Shown one piece after another: positions 9,379 through 19,439 of a stretch of 64,000 bases of DNA (its first letter is position 1; every line of letters begins with the position of its first letter). Below the pieces are notes generated by a model. It saw only the letters and a list, made by a program, of their open reading frames with translations, was not told where the DNA came from and searched no databases. The translations under genes and the position numbers were made by a program. The DNA comes from Dyadobacter pollutisoli. Its GTDB lineage: Bacteria > Bacteroidota > Bacteroidia > Cytophagales > Spirosomataceae. The stretch lies in NCBI RefSeq assembly GCF_026625565.1, contig NZ_CP112998.1:2606501-2670500 (forward strand), in the 5' to 3' direction.

Positions 9379-11754
9379 ATGTCAAAAAATCTGGTGATCG
9401 TAGAATCACCGGCGAAGGCCAAAACCATTGAAAGTTATTTAGGGCAGGATTTCACTGTCAAGTCCAGTTTTGGACACGTCCGTGACCTTCCTGAACATGA
9501 TATGGGTGTTGATGTTGAGCATGATTTCCAGCCGTCTTACGAGATTTCATCCGATAAAGTAAAGGTTATTTCTGAGCTGAAAAAGCTTGCCAAAGGCGCC
9601 GAAGTGTGGCTGGCAACGGATGATGACCGTGAAGGAGAAGCTATATCATGGCATTTAAAAGAAGCACTCGGCCTGCCGGATGACACCAAACGAATCGTAT
9701 TCCGTGAGATCACCAAAACGGCTTTGCAGAATGCCATATCAAAACCGAGAATCATCGACGTTGACCTGGTAGACGCCCAGCAGGCAAGAAGGATTCTGGA
9801 CAGGCTCGTGGGTTATGAACTTTCACCGGTACTTTGGAAAAAAATCAGAATTGGTAAATCCAATCTCTCGGCGGGACGCGTACAATCAGTTGCTGTGCGC
9901 ATTGTAGTGGAGCGCGAAAGGGAGATTGACGCGTTCAGAAGTAAAAGCAGCTTTAAAATAACTGCTCATTTTGACCTGGGCAACGGCAAAATATTGAATG
10001 CCGAACTTGCCAAGAATTTCACGACAGAAGAAGAAGCTTTCAAATTCCTTGAAAGATGCATAGGCGCACAATTCTCTATTAAAAATCTTGAAGTTAAACC
10101 AGCCAAAAAAACACCTGCACCGCCATTCACAACTTCTACATTACAACAGGAAGCGTCCAGAAAACTGAGTTTCTCCGTAGCGCAGACCATGACAGTTGCA
10201 CAGAGGCTCTACGAGGCAGGAAAGATTTCCTACATGCGTACCGACTCGACCAACTTATCGGAAGAAGCACTGGAAAAGGCCAGACAGCAGATTACCGCTG
10301 AGTACGGACACGACTACTATAACAAGAGGATTTTCAAGACCAAATCTGAATCGGCGCAGGAGGCTCACGAAGCCATTCGTCCGACTGATTTTTCTACATT
10401 ATCAGCAAGTAGTGACCGTAATGAGCAACGTTTGTACGAACTGATCTGGAAGCGTGCTATTGCGTCTCAAATGTCGGATGCGCAGCTGGAACGTACCACT
10501 GCTACCATTGCTATTTCAACTACGTCCGAAGAACTCATCGCGCAAGGCGAGGTGATCAAGTTTGAAGGATTTTTGAAGGTATACCTGGAATCCAGTGACG
10601 ACGAAGGCGACGAAGAGCAGAAGGGAATGTTACCCCCATTGAACATTAACCAGATCCTGAATCTGGCGGATATGAAAGCAACTGAGCGCTTTACGAGAAA
10701 CCCTCCACGCTATACGGAGGCAAGTCTTGTTAAAAAACTGGAAGAAATGGGTATCGGGCGTCCGTCTACCTACGCTCCCACGATTTCGACCATATTAAGA
10801 AGAGAATATATTGTAAAGGAAGACCGTCAGGGGACAGAGCGGGAGTTTAAGGAAATGACCCTGACCAATAACGAGATCAAGAGTAAGGTTAACCGGGAAG
10901 TTTACGGTTCGGAGAAAGCAAAACTATTCCCTACCAGTACCGGAATGGTGGTTAATGACTTTTTGGTAAGCCATTTCAATGACATTATCGACTACTCGTT
11001 TACCGCCAGTGTTGAAAAAGACTTTGACAATATCGCGGAAGGCCATCTTGAATGGCGCCAGATGATCAAGAATTTCTATACGCCATTTCAGAAAAAGGTA
11101 GCGGAAGCAAGAGAAGAGGCGATTGATAAAAGCCTTACTTCCAGAGATTTGGGAGAAGATCCTGCGACGGGCAAAAAGGTATCGGTGCGGATCGGTAAGT
11201 ATGGGCCTTATGTGCAGATCGGTGATGTCGAGGATGAGGAAAAACCCAAATTTGCAAGCCTTCAAAAAGGCCAGCTGATGGAGACCATTACGCTCGACGA
11301 GGCATTTGAGCTTTTCAAATTGCCACGTGAAGTAGGTTTGTTTGAAGAGAAAGAACTGATCGTGAATATTGGAAAATTCGGTCCGTACGTAAAGCATGAC
11401 GGAAAGTATTTTTCCCTTGCACGTACCGACGATCCAATGTCCGTAACCGAAGACCGATTGGTTGAAATCATTGCCGAAAAACGTCTTCAGGATAGCAACA
11501 GAACGATCAAGGAATTCGCGGAAGATGCGGAAGCCAAGGTATTGAATGGAAAGTATGGTCCGTATATCGCTTTTGGCAAAAAGAATGTCAAAATTCCAAA
11601 AGGAACAGATCCGGCTAGCCTGACTTACGAGGAAGTAGTGAAACTGGCTGCTGAAACTCCTGATAAACCGGCTGGTCGCGGCGCTAAAAAACCTGCAGCA
11701 AAAGCACCGGCAGCTAAAAAACCTGCCGCTAAAAAAGCGGTTAAGAAAAGCTGA
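9379..11754 (+). CDS. topA: DNA topoisomerase I (type IA)
   Basis: This enzyme relaxes negative supercoils by cutting one strand through a 5'-phosphotyrosine. The start at 9379 (MSKNLVIVESPAKAKTIESY) puts the Toprim domain at the N-terminus as in relatives; an upstream in-frame start at 9316 would precede the predicted transcription start. The protein has 791 residues. Toprim acidic motif DDDREGEAISWHL; catalytic Tyr285 in GKISYMRTDST. Instead of zinc fingers the C-terminus carries three glycine-rich TopoI repeats (IGKYGPYVQIGD, IGKFGPYVKHDG, NGKYGPYIAFGK) and ends in a Lys/Ala/Pro tail made of AAKKPA-like units that probably binds DNA without sequence preference. Confidence 0.96.
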   Translation: MSKNLVIVESPAKAKTIESYLGQDFTVKSSFGHVRDLPEHDMGVDVEHDFQPSYEISSDKVKVISELKKLAKGAEVWLATDDDREGEAISWHLKEALGLPDDTKRIVFREITKTALQNAISKPRIIDVDLVDAQQARRILDRLVGYELSPVLWKKIRIGKSNLSAGRVQSVAVRIVVEREREIDAFRSKSSFKITAHFDLGNGKILNAELAKNFTTEEEAFKFLERCIGAQFSIKNLEVKPAKKTPAPPFTTSTLQQEASRKLSFSVAQTMTVAQRLYEAGKISYMRTDSTNLSEEALEKARQQITAEYGHDYYNKRIFKTKSESAQEAHEAIRPTDFSTLSASSDRNEQRLYELIWKRAIASQMSDAQLERTTATIAISTTSEELIAQGEVIKFEGFLKVYLESSDDEGDEEQKGMLPPLNINQILNLADMKATERFTRNPPRYTEASLVKKLEEMGIGRPSTYAPTISTILRREYIVKEDRQGTEREFKEMTLTNNEIKSKVNREVYGSEKAKLFPTSTGMVVNDFLVSHFNDIIDYSFTASVEKDFDNIAEGHLEWRQMIKNFYTPFQKKVAEAREEAIDKSLTSRDLGEDPATGKKVSVRIGKYGPYVQIGDVEDEEKPKFASLQKGQLMETITLDEAFELFKLPREVGLFEEKELIVNIGKFGPYVKHDGKYFSLARTDDPMSVTEDRLVEIIAEKRLQDSNRTIKEFAEDAEAKVLNGKYGPYIAFGKKNVKIPKGTDPASLTYEEVVKLAAETPDKPAGRGAKKPAAKAPAAKKPAAKKAVKKS

Positions 11755-11770
11755 TTGTTTATATGTTATA

Positions 11771-11864
11771 TTTTGCCACGGATTCACCGCAGCAGCGGCC
11801 GCAAATCTGCACGAATGCTTTCCGAAAATTTGAATTCGTGTAAATTCGTGAATCCGTGGCAAAA
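11771..11864. repeat. Palindromic intergenic element with perfect 17-base arms
   Basis: The arms TTTTGCCACGGATTCAC (11771-11787) and its exact complement (11848-11864) bracket ~60 bases that themselves contain ATTCGTG/CACGAAT words. It lies between topA and the sirtuin gene. Similar CACGGATT/ACACGAATT words are, from memory, common in intergenic repeats of many bacterial genomes. No ORF or transposase is associated with it. It may be a REP-like or MITE-like element, or serve as a terminator-like hairpin behind topA. Confidence 0.75.
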
Positions 11865-11892
11865 CCAATAGATTAACCCCAAAAACGAAACC

Positions 11893-12585
11893 ATGAAAAA
11901 ACTCGTAGTACTTTCCGGAGCAGGCATCAGCGCTGAGAGTGGTATCAGTACATTTCGTGATAACAATGGTTTGTGGGACAATTACCGCATTGAAGACGTA
12001 GCTACGCCTGAGGCCTGGATCAGAAATCAGGAGCTTGTTCTCGATTTTTACAATCAGCGCAGAAAACAGGCAGCAGATGTAAAACCCAATGCGGCACATT
12101 ATGCATTGGTGGAGCTGGAAAAAGATTTTGACGTTTCGATCATTACACAAAATGTCGATAATCTGCACGAAATCGCCGGTTCTTCGAAAGTAATCCATTT
12201 GCATGGCGAGCTTTTCAAATCCAGAAGTACAAAAAACCCCGATCTGGTCTATCAAATGACATCCTGGGAGCTCAAAACAGGTGATTTGTGCGAAGAAGGA
12301 AGCCAGCTGCGACCGCACATTGTGTGGTTTGGAGAAGAGGTACCGATGATGGAAACGGCGGTGGAAGTAACCGAAGAGGCAGATATATTTCTGGTTATAG
12401 GCACTTCACTGGCGGTTTATCCGGCCGCCGGACTTGTTCATTATGTACCCGCCGGAAAGCCTATTTACATTATTGACCCTGCCAAACCGGAGATCAACCT
12501 GAAACGTAACATGACATTCATTCAGGAAAAGGCGACGACTGGCATGGAGACATTGACTAAAAAATTCTTACTACACGATAAATAA
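11893..12585 (+). CDS. cobB: NAD-dependent protein deacylase (sirtuin, CobB-like)
   Basis: Sirtuins remove acyl groups from lysine using NAD. The 230-residue protein shows the Rossmann motif LSGAGISAESGISTFRD, the QNVDNLHE motif, the catalytic HGE (His104), the GTSLAVYPA motif and a closing NAD contact region. The Tyr/Arg pair FYNQRR after the first helix is the mark of class III (desuccinylase/demalonylase-capable) sirtuins. The zinc-binding region keeps only one cysteine (GDLCEEGS) instead of four, so a zinc ribbon is unlikely. The stop overlaps the ATG of folD by one base (TAATG), which indicates coupled translation. Confidence 0.93.
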   Translation: MKKLVVLSGAGISAESGISTFRDNNGLWDNYRIEDVATPEAWIRNQELVLDFYNQRRKQAADVKPNAAHYALVELEKDFDVSIITQNVDNLHEIAGSSKVIHLHGELFKSRSTKNPDLVYQMTSWELKTGDLCEEGSQLRPHIVWFGEEVPMMETAVEVTEEADIFLVIGTSLAVYPAAGLVHYVPAGKPIYIIDPAKPEINLKRNMTFIQEKATTGMETLTKKFLLHDK

Positions 12586-13466
12586 TGCAACTACTGGACG
12601 GGAAAGCAATTTCATCCCAAATTAAATCTGAAATTAAAGAGGAAGTAGAAAAATGGATCGCGGCCGGCGGGAAAAAGCCTCACCTGGCGGCCATTCTGGT
12701 AGGCGCGGACGGCGCCAGTGAAACTTACGTAGCTTCCAAAATCCGTAGCTGCGAAGAGATCGGATTTACTTCTACCCTGCTGCGTTTTGAGCCAAATATT
12801 ACGGAAGAAGCTCTGCTTGATGCCGTGGCTTCGTTGAATAATGATCCTGATGTGGACGGATTTATCGTACAACTTCCTTTGCCTAAACACATTTCAGAAA
12901 ACACGATCATGGAGGCAGTGAATCCTGCAAAAGATGTGGATGGTTTTCACCCGGTGAATGTCGGTAAAATGTGCAAAGGGCTGCCCGCATACATTTCCGC
13001 TACACCGTTCGGAATTCTTGAAATGCTGATTCGTGCAGGCATTGAAACCAGCGGAAAACATTGCGTAGTCATTGGCCGCAGCCAGATTGTGGGCCTTCCG
13101 ATGAGTATTCTAATGCAGCGCAATGAATATCCGGGCAATTGTACTGTCACGATTACCCATAGCAAAACACAAAACCTGAAAGAAATCTGCCAGACTGCTG
13201 ATATCCTGATCGTAGCATTGGGCAGACCTGAGTTTGTGACAGCTGATTACGTAAAACAAGGTGCTGTGGTTATCGACGTGGGTATCTCCCGCGTAGCTGA
13301 TGCAACCAAGAAAAGCGGCTTTTCGATCAAAGGAGACGTCAACTTTAATGATGTCGCCCCTAAAACCAGTTACATCACCCCAGTACCGGGCGGTGTAGGA
13401 CTAATGACGATCTGCGGATTGCTTACCAATACTTTCAAAGCGGCGAAAAAAGAGATTTATCAGTAG
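12585..13466 (+). CDS. folD: Bifunctional methylenetetrahydrofolate dehydrogenase / methenyltetrahydrofolate cyclohydrolase
   Basis: FolD makes 10-formyl-THF from 5,10-methylene-THF for purine and initiator-tRNA synthesis. The 293-residue protein shows YVASKIRSCEEIGF with the catalytic Lys, the signature VDGFIVQLPLPKH, KDVDGFHPVNVGKM, the dinucleotide-binding VVIGRSQIVGLPM and the closing TPVPGGVGLMTICGLL. All expected motifs are present and the length is normal. Its ATG shares a base with the sirtuin stop, so the two form a small operon. Confidence 0.96.
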   Translation: MQLLDGKAISSQIKSEIKEEVEKWIAAGGKKPHLAAILVGADGASETYVASKIRSCEEIGFTSTLLRFEPNITEEALLDAVASLNNDPDVDGFIVQLPLPKHISENTIMEAVNPAKDVDGFHPVNVGKMCKGLPAYISATPFGILEMLIRAGIETSGKHCVVIGRSQIVGLPMSILMQRNEYPGNCTVTITHSKTQNLKEICQTADILIVALGRPEFVTADYVKQGAVVIDVGISRVADATKKSGFSIKGDVNFNDVAPKTSYITPVPGGVGLMTICGLLTNTFKAAKKEIYQ

Positions 13467-13540
13467 AGTAAAATTGGCTGTATTTGCTTTTTACTAAAAG
13501 ATTTGTCAATTAGTATGCACTTTCACTGAAAGGCCATGTT

Positions 13541-14599
13541 ATGAGTATCGTCAGCAACAACATTAAATACCTCAGAAGGCTCAATGGCCTCACACAAGAG
13601 CAATTTGCCCGAAAGATCGCAATCAAGCGGTCTTTACTGGGTGCTTATGAGGAAGCACGCGCCAATCCCAATCTTACTAACTTGAAGAATATGGCGGCGG
13701 CTTTCGGCATTACTGTCGATAATTTGCTAAAAAACGATCTCAGAAAACTAAGGGAAACGCCGGACATGTCGCTGCCTCTAAATGCGTCACGTCCAATGAC
13801 GGTTTCTCATTCAGGCACGGTACAACCTTCGGCACAGACAAGGATACCAGCGTTTTCAGAACCGCAACCGCTTTCTAAAATCATTGAGACATACCATCAA
13901 CCCGAGCCACCGCTCCGGCAGGTTTCAAGACAGATCAATCTGAAACCTGTTAATGGTGATGTGCCACAGGTTGCGCCTCAGGCACCTGTCCGGCCGACTA
14001 GCCAGCCCGCAGCGTATCAGCAGCCTGTGGTTACAGCGGGAGCCGAACAGCCGCTCGTTTTCAATAATCAATATCAGGGAAGTCAGTTCAATGCGAATGC
14101 GGAAGACCGGGCAAGCAGCTATCCTACCATTCAATGGGTAGCGCGCAACTTGCAGCAGGAGTATATCAGCAATTTTCAAAATCCCGGTTACCTCACTCGT
14201 CTGCCGTCATTTCAGCTGCCTAATCTGCCATCCGGCTATTATAGGGCGTTCGAAAGCGGGGAGGATTTTGTTTATCCCAATGCGCTGCTGGTCGGGACAT
14301 TTATCCGTAACTGGTATGATATCAAGGACGGAATGCAGTATGTCTTTTTGTTGAGAAGCCACGGGCTTATTTACAGAAATGCATTCAATCACGTCAAAAC
14401 ATCGGGCATATTGCTGTTGACATCCGATAACCCTCATTTCCCCGAACTCGAAGTTCCGCTGCAGGATGTCCTCGAAGTATGGGAAATAAAGGCTTTCGTC
14501 AGTCTGCAAATGCCAGTACCACAGCCGTCTATGGAAAGAGTCGCCCAGCTGGTGGACGAACTCCAGATCGAACTAAGTCAGTACCGGCAAGCCGAGTAA
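13541..14599 (+). CDS. XRE-family transcriptional regulator with degenerate S24/CI-like C-terminal domain
   Basis: This 352-residue protein has an N-terminal Cro/CI helix-turn-helix (~5-62; NGLTQEQFARKIAIKRSLLGAYEEARANP), a long Pro/Gln/Ser-rich linker (~75-200), and a C-terminal domain shaped like the LexA/CI S24 fold (LPSGYYRAFESGEDFVYP, VFLLRSHGLIYRN, GILLLTSDNPHFPELEVPL, VWEIKAFVS). The catalytic serine position of S24 (GDSM) reads G240-E241-D242-F, and the lysine position reads Arg279, so self-cleavage should not occur. It is probably a DNA-binding regulator that dimerises through this domain. The target is unknown and the gene stands alone. Confidence 0.85.
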   Translation: MSIVSNNIKYLRRLNGLTQEQFARKIAIKRSLLGAYEEARANPNLTNLKNMAAAFGITVDNLLKNDLRKLRETPDMSLPLNASRPMTVSHSGTVQPSAQTRIPAFSEPQPLSKIIETYHQPEPPLRQVSRQINLKPVNGDVPQVAPQAPVRPTSQPAAYQQPVVTAGAEQPLVFNNQYQGSQFNANAEDRASSYPTIQWVARNLQQEYISNFQNPGYLTRLPSFQLPNLPSGYYRAFESGEDFVYPNALLVGTFIRNWYDIKDGMQYVFLLRSHGLIYRNAFNHVKTSGILLLTSDNPHFPELEVPLQDVLEVWEIKAFVSLQMPVPQPSMERVAQLVDELQIELSQYRQAE

Positions 14600-14603
14600 T
14601 TGG

Positions 14604-15377
14604 TTACTTGGCAAGTGTATTGAACAATGATTCGATTTTCGCGAGATCCTTGCTTTTTGATGTAGTTTCAAGCACCGCTACCCCGAGCTGGTACCAAAGT
14701 CCGTCGCCTGCGGTAATGTATTTACCCTTTTTCGAAGGCTTGGAATCAGATGCATTGTCAGGTACAAATTCAGCCTTGTAAACCGTATCCATTATTTTTT
14801 GCAGCTGTGTCCAGTCCAGGTTACGCAGGGCACTTTTGTTTTTACTGAGCGTAAATGTCTTTTTCGCGAAGGATGCTTTCAGATCGATGACCGTTTCTTT
14901 GTCTCCGTCATTGTCGACATAAGTCAGTTCGAAAGGATTTTCCCTGCCCCCTGTTTCAAAAATAGCCTGGATAAATTCCTGAAGAAAATACGACCAGCGC
15001 TCTTTGTCAACCGGATAGATCGTTACCCTTTTTCCGTTTTCTTCCAGTTCTACTTCCACAAAATCCTCAAATTCGCTTTCCTCACGTCTGCGGATCGTTT
15101 TGGACGATTCAAGTATTTCGCGGAACTCATCAACCCAGATAGTCGGAACAGATCCGTTCCATTGGTAGTCGTCGTCCGGCGAAAAGCCCTCGTCCAGCAG
15201 ATCATCTTCATCCAGTTCTTCCCGGTCGGTGTAAGTTATTCCAAAGTCCACCATGATGTCGTTTTCAGATTCAATGTCCACTTGCAAAGTGTAAAAATGG
15301 GCATAGGGAGCCGGAACAACCGTTGCAGTTTGAAAACGAATGATGTACTGGCCTGGTATCTGAAGATTTTTATCCAT
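14604..15377 (-). CDS. Conserved hypothetical cytoplasmic protein
   Basis: I do not recognise this 257-residue protein. It has no signal peptide or membrane segment. It is rich in acidic residues around 45-70 (EELDEDDLLDEG) and 95-115, and a mixed alpha/beta pattern follows. Its stop is 4 bases from the stop of the convergent XRE gene. Its ATG follows the menE stop by 2 bases on the same strand, so it is the second gene of a menE operon. The context does not prove a role in menaquinone synthesis; it may simply be cotranscribed. Confidence 0.75.
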   Translation of the reverse strand: MDKNLQIPGQYIIRFQTATVVPAPYAHFYTLQVDIESENDIMVDFGITYTDREELDEDDLLDEGFSPDDDYQWNGSVPTIWVDEFREILESSKTIRRREESEFEDFVEVELEENGKRVTIYPVDKERWSYFLQEFIQAIFETGGRENPFELTYVDNDGDKETVIDLKASFAKKTFTLSKNKSALRNLDWTQLQKIMDTVYKAEFVPDNASDSKPSKKGKYITAGDGLWYQLGVAVLETTSKSKDLAKIESLFNTLAK

Positions 15378-15379
15378 TG

Positions 15380-16453
15380 TTATGATCCGAAAAGTTGTTG
15401 AACTGTTTCGCGTTTATCCACCTTATCGGTAGCAGTTTTTATAAATTGATCCACAAAGTAAACATGTTTCGGGGTTTCATAGGCGGAAACCCGCGCCCTA
15501 ATTTCTGCAAGGATATCCGTCTCGACAACCAACTCCGCTGAGCCTTCAATGATTAGCACCAGTTTTTGCCCCAACTTTTCATCCGGCTGGTACCATGTAA
15601 AAAATGAATTCATCAGGTTCAAATCATGAAAAACCTCAGCGATCAGCCCATCAACGATATCCAGAATGATTTTGATACCGCCGGAATTGATCACATTATC
15701 GGCCCTTCCTATCCATTCAAATGTATTGCCGGAAATTTCAACCAAATCATTGGTTTGAACTACCAGTTGATTAGTGACTTCTCCCGACACAAAAAGGCAA
15801 CCTCTCGCATCGGTACCAAAATTAATTCCCGGTAAAAAAAAGTAGCGGCCTGTCACATCACGGCCATTCAGCTTTTTGAGGGCCACGTGAGAAACCGTCT
15901 CCGTCATTCCATAGCTTTGATAAACAGGAATTTGCAGATCTGAAACTTTCTTTTGAAGTGACACTCCTACCGGCGCCCCGCCTAACAATATCTTACCGAG
16001 ATTATTAACCAACTGCCGGGTGCGGCTATCTTCCAGGCAGGCCGTCAACTGCATGGGTACCATGGCTACAAAATCAAAATGTTCATCCTGTGGCAAACCG
16101 ATCATCGGGTTCGACGAAGGCTCGACGATAGTCAGTTCCCAATCCAACTCCATACCTCTGACGAGCATCATCAGTCCGGCAATGTAAGACGCATTCAGGC
16201 TTACCAATGCGCGGGTACCTTTGCCAATCTGCAACGCTTTACCAGTCATGAGTGCGCTGGCTGTCAGCTGCTTTCGTGTAACCTGGATCGGCTTCGGCGT
16301 ACCGGTCGATCCCGAGGTTTGCAGAGTAAATTCCATCTGTCCCTGCCGCCATGACTCCATAAAGTCAAACACTTTGGAAAAATAGGCATGCTCTGGCCGG
16401 GGCGTGTTGGGGAGTTCGGTAGTATTTATTTTCCACATCATTTTATTGAACAT
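15380..16453 (-). CDS. menE: o-Succinylbenzoate--CoA ligase (short AMP-binding enzyme)
   Basis: MenE activates o-succinylbenzoate with ATP and CoA during menaquinone synthesis. The 357-residue protein is short for the ANL superfamily, as is usual for this enzyme in Bacteroidota. Motifs are the P-loop-like TSGSTGTPKPIQV, YQSYGMTETVSHVA for adenylate binding, the hinge WIGRADNVINSGG, and a C-terminal catalytic-lysine region TATDKVDKRET. It diverges from menB across a ~130-base gap and is followed two bases later by a hypothetical gene. Genes for the other menaquinone steps are not in the window. Confidence 0.88.
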   Translation of the reverse strand: MFNKMMWKINTTELPNTPRPEHAYFSKVFDFMESWRQGQMEFTLQTSGSTGTPKPIQVTRKQLTASALMTGKALQIGKGTRALVSLNASYIAGLMMLVRGMELDWELTIVEPSSNPMIGLPQDEHFDFVAMVPMQLTACLEDSRTRQLVNNLGKILLGGAPVGVSLQKKVSDLQIPVYQSYGMTETVSHVALKKLNGRDVTGRYFFLPGINFGTDARGCLFVSGEVTNQLVVQTNDLVEISGNTFEWIGRADNVINSGGIKIILDIVDGLIAEVFHDLNLMNSFFTWYQPDEKLGQKLVLIIEGSAELVVETDILAEIRARVSAYETPKHVYFVDQFIKTATDKVDKRETVQQLFGS

Positions 16454-16586
16454 GGTTGGAATCGTGTCATCTTATTCATTTGTTTTGGAAGGAAAACCAA
16501 ACTATCTGTAATTTCGCAGATTATTCCGACGGAGCTATTATCATTTAAAATCCGTTGCATTCATTATTCATTTACATTTCTGATTT

Positions 16587-17411
<825 letters not shown>

Positions 17412-17459
17412 TGAGGCGACCGCGACATTTCTAAGTTTTGAGATACCTAAATTTGAATC

Positions 17460-17870
17460 ATGAATCATTGGCTTGTAAAATCTGAACCATTTAAATATTC
17501 CTGGGATCATCTCGTTAAAGAGGGTGAAGGCATGTGGGACGGCGTACGTAACTATGCGGCACGCAACAATCTCATGGCTATGAAAGTGGGCGATCCCATT
17601 CTTTTTTACCATAGCAATGAAGGCAAAGAAGTAGTTGGACTGGCCAAAGTTTCGAAAGAGCATTACCCCGATCCTACTACCGAAGAAGAAGCGTGGGTGG
17701 TTGTTAACCTTGTTCCGGTTGAGCTTTTCCCAAAAACTGTTACATTGGCACAAATCAAGGCAGACCCTCGCCTCAAAGGTATGGACCTGATCCGCCTGTC
17801 GAGGTTGTCGGTGGTTGCAGTAAAGCCCGAAGAATTTGACATTATTGTTGCGTTGGCACATGAATCTTAA
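17460..17870 (+). CDS. EVE-domain protein (thymocyte nuclear protein 1-like)
   Basis: This 136-residue protein consists of a single EVE domain of the PUA-like superfamily, which binds modified bases in DNA or RNA. Family markers are the start HWLVKSEPFKYSWDHL, then WDGVRNYAARNNLMAMKVGD, FYHSNEGKEVVGLAKV and the closing LIRLSRLSVVAV. The ligand here is not known. A -7-like TAAATTTG sits only a few bases before the ATG, so the transcript may be almost leaderless. The 3' end overlaps the next gene's start by 11 bases. Confidence 0.92.
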   Translation: MNHWLVKSEPFKYSWDHLVKEGEGMWDGVRNYAARNNLMAMKVGDPILFYHSNEGKEVVGLAKVSKEHYPDPTTEEEAWVVVNLVPVELFPKTVTLAQIKADPRLKGMDLIRLSRLSVVAVKPEEFDIIVALAHES

Positions 17871-19437
17871 TCAGCGATCATTTTTACAGCTGGCTTTTAC
17901 GCTGATCTTTTTCGCAGGCGGGTCGTTATCCGTGTTTGCGCAGGGAGTGAAGCGGATCGAGCTGCCCCTGGCCAGTAATTCTGCCTACCAAACCGTTCCG
18001 CTCGGTGAGCAGGGCGTTTTGTTAATTTCAAAACCGGACAGGGGTACATTCAATGTACAAAAATTTGATACGAACCTCGATCGGGTCTGGTCGATCGATG
18101 GGCCCATTGAATCCAACCTGGACTATATGGCCTCGTCTTATGATGGCCAGGCGGTGTTTCTGCTTTTCAGCAGGTACCGTAGCTCATTGTACCAGATCGT
18201 GAAAGTGAATGTAGGCCCCGGGTTTGTTGAAACATTCACAATCAACACATTGGACCGTTTTGAAATCACTGACTTCAAAACACTGGGTTACGCTGTTTTC
18301 ATGGCTGGAATGGTGCGCAATGAACCGGTACTGATATACACGCAGCTGACTACCTCCCAGACAAGGATCCTTCCGTCGGCGATCAAAGGTTCCAACGCGA
18401 TCCAGACGGTGGAAGTGGATACCGCGCATCATTTGGTGAATGTATCTTTTGCTGTAAAAAAAGGCAGACAAACCCGGATCGTAGCACGGTCGTATGAGGA
18501 AACAGGCGAGCTGTACGCACAGGTAGCTGTAGACCCCGAGGAGGACTATTCGCTACTGAGCGGGCGGTTGCAAGTACTGAATGACTCTGTCAGGATCGTA
18601 ATCGGTACTTATGGTTACCGAAATATGCAGAGTTCTAATAACGCTGCGTCCCAGGGGCTGTATATCAGCAAATTTATCGATAAAGAACTTGTTTTCACGA
18701 GTTATCACAGTTTCACCGACTTTAAGAATTTCTTCAATTTCATGAATGAACGGCAGCAGGAGAAGATTGAAAAACGCATTCGTAAGAAGAAAGAAAGCGG
18801 CGACGATCTGAAACTGAACTACCGTTTGCTCGTCCATGACATTGTACCGAAAAACAATAATTTCCTGCTGGTAGCCGAGGTTTTTTATCCCGAATACCGT
18901 TACCAGAACCCCAACATGATGGGCGGGCTCGGCTATGGCAGCATGATCGGTTATCCGTTTGGAATGGGACTCTATAACCCCTACCTGTGGAATCCAATGT
19001 ACGGCGGCCGGGGTTATAACCAGCAGATATTCGACGGCTTTACATATACCCATGCCGTTATCGCCGATGTAGACCAGAATGGAAAATTACTTTGGGACAA
19101 CAGCATCAATTTCGACAATGTAAAAAGTATGGAGCTGCGCGAAAAAATCAAGGTACAGACATTTTCTAATGGCAATTCCAGACTTGTTTACAGCCATAAT
19201 GGAGCGATCCGAAGCAAAATCATCAAAGGAAACCAGGTGATCGACAGCGACCGCGTGATTCCCAACGAGACTAATGTGGAAGGAGACAAAGTACGAAAAA
19301 CCAGCACCGACGACATTGATTACTGGTATGGTAACTTTTACCTGGCCTGGGGCGAACAACGCATCACCAACGCAGCCGGCGACCCGCAGACAAGGGGAAG
19401 ACGGAATGTGTTTTATTTGAATAAGATTGCTTATTAG
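17860..19437 (+). CDS. Conserved exported hypothetical protein
   Basis: I do not recognise a family for this 525-residue protein. The ATG at 17860, inside the EVE gene's end, gives a Sec signal (NQRSFLQLAFTLIFFAGG, cleavage after VFAQ); an upstream in-frame start at 17836 would place extra residues before it. The mature part shows repeated beta-strand pairs resembling a propeller-type beta-sheet protein (DTNLDRVW, ITDFKTLGYAVFMAG). A basic Lys/Arg/Glu-rich helix lies at ~305-325, and a Gly/Tyr/Met-rich stretch at ~355-390 (GGLGYGSMIGYPFGMG). It probably resides in the periplasm or at the surface. The 11-base overlap suggests coupling to the EVE gene. Confidence 0.75.
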   Translation: MNLNQRSFLQLAFTLIFFAGGSLSVFAQGVKRIELPLASNSAYQTVPLGEQGVLLISKPDRGTFNVQKFDTNLDRVWSIDGPIESNLDYMASSYDGQAVFLLFSRYRSSLYQIVKVNVGPGFVETFTINTLDRFEITDFKTLGYAVFMAGMVRNEPVLIYTQLTTSQTRILPSAIKGSNAIQTVEVDTAHHLVNVSFAVKKGRQTRIVARSYEETGELYAQVAVDPEEDYSLLSGRLQVLNDSVRIVIGTYGYRNMQSSNNAASQGLYISKFIDKELVFTSYHSFTDFKNFFNFMNERQQEKIEKRIRKKKESGDDLKLNYRLLVHDIVPKNNNFLLVAEVFYPEYRYQNPNMMGGLGYGSMIGYPFGMGLYNPYLWNPMYGGRGYNQQIFDGFTYTHAVIADVDQNGKLLWDNSINFDNVKSMELREKIKVQTFSNGNSRLVYSHNGAIRSKIIKGNQVIDSDRVIPNETNVEGDKVRKTSTDDIDYWYGNFYLAWGEQRITNAAGDPQTRGRRNVFYLNKIAY

Positions 19438-19439
19438 GC

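Noticed and set aside
10924..12318. 464-codon open frame on the minus strand opposite topA and the sirtuin gene
   Set aside because: It is antisense to two well-recognised genes, is rich in Phe, Cys, Ile and Arg in the way of mirror frames, and has no recognisable domain or start context.
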